From Candidatus Zhuqueibacterota bacterium (GTDB taxonomy: Bacteria > Zhuqueibacterota > QNDG01 > JABMRT01): DNA of 39,435 bases. Positions 35,727 through 39,435 of the stretch are shown here, piece after piece. The stretch spans positions 1 through 39,435 of the forward strand of contig JABMRT010000098.1 of assembly GCA_013202295.1 (NCBI GenBank), written 5' to 3'. The notes under the pieces are model-generated. The model had not been told where the DNA came from. It searched no databases and saw only the letters and a list, made by a program, of their open reading frames with translations. Numbering within the stretch: position 1 is the first letter of the stretch; each line of letters starts with the position of its first letter. The position numbers were made by a program, and so were the translations under genes.

Positions 35727-36467
35727 ATGGATTTAAGCGGCAAGATTGCACTGGTTACTGGCGGCGCCCGTGGCATAGGCCAACGTATTGTACTGGCACT
35801 GGCGGAATCCGGATGCCATGTGATCGTTTCAGATATTGATTTTGAAGGTGCGAAACAAACCGCAGATGTGGTTCAACAAAAAGGTGTAAAATCCCTTGCG
35901 CTTCAAGCCGATGTCTCCAGCGCCGATGATGTCAGTGCCATGATTGATAAAAGTATTGAGATGTTTGGCCGGATTGATATCCTCGTAAATAATGCGGGTA
36001 TTACGCGGGATAATCTCTTGATACGCATGAAAGAAGAAGATTGGGATTTGGTGCTCCGAATCAATTTAAAGGGTGCTTTTCTCTGTACCAAGCAGGTGAT
36101 TCGTCCCATGATGAAACAGAGATCAGGTAAAGTCATCAATATCGCTTCCGTTGTGGGTGTCATGGGCAATGCCGGTCAAGCCAATTATTCCGCTTCAAAA
36201 GCCGGGATGATTGGACTTACCAAGAGCGCGGCCAAAGAAGTTGCAGGGAAGAACATACAGATCAACGCGATTGCACCGGGATTTATTCAGACCGAGATGA
36301 CTGACCATCTTAGGGAAGATGTCAAAGAGACTTATATGGCGAGTATACCCGCCAAAGTATTCGGTACACCGCAGGATGTCGCCAATGCAGTGCTGTTCCT
36401 GGCATCCCCGATGGCCGATTATATAACAGGACAGGTTGTTCACGTAGATGGCGGATTGGTGATGTAA
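35727..36467 (+). CDS. fabG: 3-oxoacyl-ACP reductase
   Basis: The ATG at 35727 gives 246 residues, with GAGAGG upstream. The Rossmann motif is TGGARGIGQ (residues about 12 to 20) and the catalytic Tyr154 and Lys158 are in YSASKAGM, as in short-chain dehydrogenases. It reduces 3-oxoacyl-ACP with NADPH in each elongation cycle. NNAGITRDN is also present. An in-frame ATG-like start at 35640 would overlap fabD and is not likely. Confidence 0.97.
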   Translation: MDLSGKIALVTGGARGIGQRIVLALAESGCHVIVSDIDFEGAKQTADVVQQKGVKSLALQADVSSADDVSAMIDKSIEMFGRIDILVNNAGITRDNLLIRMKEEDWDLVLRINLKGAFLCTKQVIRPMMKQRSGKVINIASVVGVMGNAGQANYSASKAGMIGLTKSAAKEVAGKNIQINAIAPGFIQTEMTDHLREDVKETYMASIPAKVFGTPQDVANAVLFLASPMADYITGQVVHVDGGLVM

Positions 36468-36503
36468 TTCAAAATACACAACTCAAGTTAATGAGGGAAT
36501 AAA

Positions 36504-36513
36504 AAAGGAGGTG
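36504..36513 (+). promoter_or_regulatory. full-length ribosome binding site of acpP
   Basis: AAGGAGGTGA matches the 3' end of 16S rRNA over ten bases, stronger than other sites in the window. It fits the high expression needed for acyl carrier protein. Confidence 0.8.
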
Positions 36514-36521
36514 AACAAAGC

Positions 36522-36758
36522 ATGATCGATGTTGAAAAATTCAAGGAAATTATTGTGGAGCGTTTGGGTGTGGATCCAAACGAGATTACAGCTGAGGCCT
36601 CTTTTGTAGATGATCTTGGCGCCGATTCTCTTGATACTGTAGAATTGGTCATGGCATTTGAAGAGGAATTTGATATTGAAATTCCCGACGAAGATGCTGA
36701 GAAACTGACCTCTGTAGGCAAAGCCCAAGAGTATCTCGAATCAAGACTGGCTGATTAA
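36522..36758 (+). CDS. acpP: acyl carrier protein
   Basis: The product has 78 residues, the usual length. The phosphopantetheine attachment site is Ser36 in [13 protein letters not shown]. It is acidic, with [16 protein letters not shown]. It carries growing acyl chains for the Fab enzymes here and hands them to PlsX. The ribosome binding site AAGGAGGTGA is very strong. A terminator at 36773-36804 follows, so acpP could be made at higher level than the genes after it. Confidence 0.98.
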   Translation: MIDVEKFKEIIVERLGVDPNEITAEASFVDDLGADSLDTVELVMAFEEEFDIEIPDEDAEKLTSVGKAQEYLESRLAD

Positions 36759-36772
36759 GTCGATCGATTTTA

Positions 36773-36804
36773 GGCAGTCCCGAATGTTCGGGGCTGCCAT
36801 TTTT
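36773..36804 (+). terminator. hairpin terminator between acpP and fabF
   Basis: GGCAGTCCCGA pairs with TCGGGGCTGCC over a four-base loop, one G-T wobble, and a short T run follows. It would reduce read-through from acpP into fabF. Confidence 0.75.
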
Positions 36805-36852
36805 CCCAGTTTATGTTCGATTCAAATTCAGGATAAATAAATTATCCATATC

Positions 36853-36870
36853 AATCAGTTTTGACTGATT
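36853..36870. promoter_or_regulatory. short inverted repeat before fabF
   Basis: AATCAGT and ACTGATT are perfect seven-base inverted arms with a four-base loop, 34 bases before the fabF start. It could be an operator or a leader hairpin. It has no T run. Confidence 0.3.
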
Positions 36871-36903
36871 TGTTGGAGTTAAAGACTTTTTGGAGGACTA
36901 CGT

Positions 36904-38148
36904 ATGCGCGATCGCCGGGTTGTAGTTACCGGTCTGGGTGCTATAACACCAATTGGAAATGATATTGCATCCTTTTGGGAAGGACTTTCTACAGGTAAAA
37001 GTGGTGTTGGCCCAGTTACAAAATTTGATGCGTCCAGACTTACCTCGCAGATTGCGGGAGAAGTGAAAGATTTTGATATTTCCCGGTATGTGGATATCAA
37101 AGAAGCAAGGCGCATGGATGTGTTTACGCATTATGCGATTGCTGCCGCAGAAGAAGCTATTCAAAATAGTGACGTCAATTCAGGTCAAGTCGATCCAACT
37201 CGTGTCGGTGTGATCGTTGGTGTAGGGATCGGTGGAATGACCATCCATCATATTGAACACACTAAACTTATTGAGCAAGGTCCGCGACGCGTGAGCCCCT
37301 TCTTCATTCCGATGATGATTCCCGATATTGCGGCCGGACATGTTTCTATCCGGCATGGATATCGCGGACCAAATTATGCGTCGGTATCTGCCTGTGCCTC
37401 AGGCGCACATGCCTTGGGATTGGCTTTAATGCACATCCAGCGTGGTGATGCGGATGTAATGATTGCCGGTGGTACGGAGGGCACGATCACTGAAATGGCC
37501 TTTGCCGGATTCTGTAGCGCAAAAACCCTGTCATGCCGAAATGATGAGCCGACTCGCGCGAGCCGGCCCTTTGATAAAGATCGTAATGGTTTTGTGATGG
37601 GTGAGGGTGCCGGAATTGTTGTTTTGGAAGAACTGTCCCATGCGAAAAAGCGTGGTGCCAAAATACTTGCTGAATTTTCTGGAATCGGTTTTACGGGAGA
37701 TGCCTATCATATCACAGCACCACACGAAACTGGCAATGGAGCTGTCCGGGCCATGCAAGCGGCCATTCAAGACGCAGGTGTCAACTTGAATGAGATTGAC
37801 TATATCAATGCACATGGCACATCCACTGCCCTGAATGATAAGATTGAAACACTTGCCATAAAGACTGTGTTTGGTGACCAGGTAAATCATGTTGCGATTA
37901 GCTCAAATAAATCCATGTCCGGGCATCTTCTTGGAGCAACAGGATCTGTCGAATTTGTTGCAACAATTCTGGCTATCCAGAACGAGCTCATCCCACCAAC
38001 GATTAATTATGAAACCCCTGATCCCGATTGCGATCTGGATTACGTGCCCAATCAGGCGCGGGAGAAAAAAATTAAAACAGCGATCTCAAACTCATTTGGC
38101 TTTGGCGGTCATAATGCCTGTCTTTGCCTGAAAGCATTTGAGGAATGA
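36904..38148 (+). CDS. fabF: 3-oxoacyl-ACP synthase II
   Basis: This 414-residue condensing enzyme has the triad Cys164 (SACASGAHALG), His304 (NAHGTSTALND) and His341 (SGHLLGATG), matching FabF numbering within one residue. It elongates acyl-ACP with malonyl-ACP. GGAGG stands seven bases before the ATG. The last four bases overlap the rnc start as ATGA. A terminator at 36773-36804 lies before it, so it may have its own promoter in the gap. Confidence 0.97.
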   Translation: MRDRRVVVTGLGAITPIGNDIASFWEGLSTGKSGVGPVTKFDASRLTSQIAGEVKDFDISRYVDIKEARRMDVFTHYAIAAAEEAIQNSDVNSGQVDPTRVGVIVGVGIGGMTIHHIEHTKLIEQGPRRVSPFFIPMMIPDIAAGHVSIRHGYRGPNYASVSACASGAHALGLALMHIQRGDADVMIAGGTEGTITEMAFAGFCSAKTLSCRNDEPTRASRPFDKDRNGFVMGEGAGIVVLEELSHAKKRGAKILAEFSGIGFTGDAYHITAPHETGNGAVRAMQAAIQDAGVNLNEIDYINAHGTSTALNDKIETLAIKTVFGDQVNHVAISSNKSMSGHLLGATGSVEFVATILAIQNELIPPTINYETPDPDCDLDYVPNQAREKKIKTAISNSFGFGGHNACLCLKAFEE

Positions 38149-38927
38149 CGCGTTCAGCTCGTTCCATGTTCAATAAGATAGCTATCACTCTGCGCACATT
38201 GTTCAAATGGCGCATGGATAAAAGAAGGGAATCCGTTGAATTGGATTCCCTTTATCGTACGATAGGTTATCGATTCGAAAATCGGGATTTGCTGGAGCAG
38301 GCAATGACACACAGATCCTCCCTACTGTATCGGGGTCGATGGATGTCAAATGAAAGATTAGAATTTTTGGGTGATTCAGTTCTTGGCTTTCTTGTGACGG
38401 ATGAGCTCTATAAAAAATTCCCGGAAGGCAATGAGGGGGATTTAACCAAGGCCAAATCCATTCTTGTCAGCCGGGAAGCGCTGGCGCAGCAGGCGCGAAA
38501 AATTGATCTTGGACAATATTTAATTCTAGGACGGGGAGAGGAACGGTCGGGTGGTCGCACACGCCGCTCCATCCTTTCAAACGCTTATGAAGCTTTAATC
38601 GGAGCCATGTATCTTGACGGCGGTGTTGATGTGGTTCGACGGCTGATCCGTCGCGATCTGTGTCAGAAACTTGACCGGTTGGTGGCGAATCGATTTCACC
38701 ATAATTATAAAAGCTGGCTTCTCGAATTTATGCAGGCACGAGGTGAGAAGAGTCCGATTTATCGGGTGATGGAAGAGACAGGACCTGATCACAACAAGCA
38801 ATTTACTGTGCAGGTCATCGCGGGCAAAGAGGTGATGGGACAGGGTACCGGATTGAGTAAGAAGAGAGCTGAAAAAGCAGCTGCCCGGGAAGCCATTAAG
38901 AAACTGGGATTATTGGTTAACGAATAA
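38145..38927 (+). CDS. rnc: ribonuclease III
   Basis: The product has 260 residues. It contains the catalytic signature NERLEFLGDSVLG (near residue 68) and the second acidic motif NAYEALIGAMYLDGG. A double-stranded RNA-binding domain follows from about 187 (KSWLLEFMQARG to the end). An N-terminal extension of about 30 residues is longer than usual. It processes rRNA and double-stranded RNA. Its start overlaps fabF by four bases, the common gene order. Confidence 0.96.
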   Translation: MTRSARSMFNKIAITLRTLFKWRMDKRRESVELDSLYRTIGYRFENRDLLEQAMTHRSSLLYRGRWMSNERLEFLGDSVLGFLVTDELYKKFPEGNEGDLTKAKSILVSREALAQQARKIDLGQYLILGRGEERSGGRTRRSILSNAYEALIGAMYLDGGVDVVRRLIRRDLCQKLDRLVANRFHHNYKSWLLEFMQARGEKSPIYRVMEETGPDHNKQFTVQVIAGKEVMGQGTGLSKKRAEKAAAREAIKKLGLLVNE

Positions 38928-38951
38928 TATTGAACAAACAGGAGGAATTTG

Positions 38952-39435
38952 ATGGAGTATTTCCTGACTGAAGAACAAACCATGATACGGGATTTGGCCC
39001 AACAGATCGCACAGGAGAAAATCGCTCCCGTCGCGGCAAAGTATGATGAGTCAGGTGAATTTCCGTGGGATATCATGAAAATCCTTGCGGACAATGATTT
39101 TTTTAGAACTTTTATCCCTGAAGAATATGGTGGTCTGGGTATGGGTAGCATGGGGCTTGTTCTTGCTACCGAAGAACTATCCCGCGCTTGCGGCGGAATC
39201 GCACTCGGTTTTGCGGGTACGGCTCTTGGCGCTTTTCCGATAATTATTTCGGGATCAGAGGAGCAGAAAGCAAAATTCTTACCAGCCGTCGCAGATGGAA
39301 AATGCCTTGCTGCGTTTGGTTTGACCGAACCCAATGCCGGATCGGATGCGGGTGGCATTCAAACCACTGCTGTCAAAGATGGTGATGAATATATCCTGAA
39401 TGGCACCAAGCATTTTATTACCAATGGGGGTGTAG
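38952..39435 (+). CDS. acyl-CoA dehydrogenase, N-terminal part (cut by the window end)
   Basis: The frame starts MEYFLTEEQTMIRDLAQQIA at an ATG preceded by GGAGGA and stays open to the last base, so about 161 residues are visible. The N-terminal helical domain is complete and the FAD-binding middle domain begins, with FGLTEPNAGSDAGGIQT and LNGTKHFITNG. The enzyme oxidises acyl-CoA in fatty-acid or branched amino-acid breakdown with FAD, passing electrons to electron-transfer flavoprotein. The catalytic Glu lies beyond the window. It follows rnc by 24 bases. Confidence 0.93.
   Translation, partial: MEYFLTEEQTMIRDLAQQIAQEKIAPVAAKYDESGEFPWDIMKILADNDFFRTFIPEEYGGLGMGSMGLVLATEELSRACGGIALGFAGTALGAFPIIISGSEEQKAKFLPAVADGKCLAAFGLTEPNAGSDAGGIQTTAVKDGDEYILNGTKHFITNGGV

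Overview
The window looks like chromosomal DNA of an uncultured, Gram-negative-type bacterium. Lipoprotein and Sec signal peptides, a type I dockerin, a DUF5060-type glycosidase, a mitochondrial/spirochaete-like elongation factor G and many short interspersed palindromes fit a candidate phylum near the FCB group (Marinimicrobia, KSB1, Zixibacteria or a relative). That placement is inference; there is no rRNA here to settle it. Base composition is moderate. Start codons are often TTG or GTG, and several gene pairs overlap by ATGA or GTGA.

Layout. 1-5316: the 3' part of a dockerin protein whose 5' end is lost, a TolB-like propeller lipoprotein, an alkyltransferase-like protein, a YqhD-type alcohol dehydrogenase and a DUF5060 glycosidase lipoprotein. 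5317-5655: a short tandem palindromic repeat. 5656-8764: a TusA-like protein and terminator facing a minus-strand pair, fusA followed by a RecA-fold ATPase. 9032-13849: ligA, a Nudix hydrolase, ispG and a metallo-beta-lactamase-fold hydrolase, with repeat-filled gaps. 13850-14160: a decayed GxxExxY (PDDEXK_3) gene between inverted repeats. 14161-19906: an exported M23 peptidase, a rhomboid protease, a methyltransferase, and a run of ABM-domain protein, iron alcohol dehydrogenase and thioesterase. 19927-20656: a consensus sigma70 promoter, two small proteins and a terminator. 20831-30213: an exported transglutaminase, an NTF2-like protein, a PfkB kinase, two further methyltransferases, a C1B peptidase, a dCMP deaminase, an inositol-phosphatase-like enzyme, a deacetylase and an octapeptide-repeat protein. 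30336-31729: two-subunit class I fumarase. 31849-39435: the fatty-acid/phospholipid cluster yceD-rpmF-plsX-fabH-fabD-fabG-acpP-fabF-rnc, then an acyl-CoA dehydrogenase cut by the window edge.

How the genes work together. The fab cluster is the most coherent unit: FabD and FabH prime elongation on AcpP, FabF and FabG extend and reduce, and PlsX passes acyl groups to phospholipid synthesis. Fumarase serves the TCA cycle, IspG serves isoprenoid synthesis, and LigA, EF-G, L32 and RNase III are housekeeping. The rest is a mosaic of single enzymes in small transcription units.

Most unusual items: the protein at 29404-30213 with ten consecutive octapeptides of the type [IL]NPxxNxD; the GxxExxY remnant with flanking inverted repeats; and the palindromic elements, one of which supplies the stop codon of the Nudix gene. 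No complete new multi-gene system is evident, and no tRNA, rRNA or CRISPR array was found.
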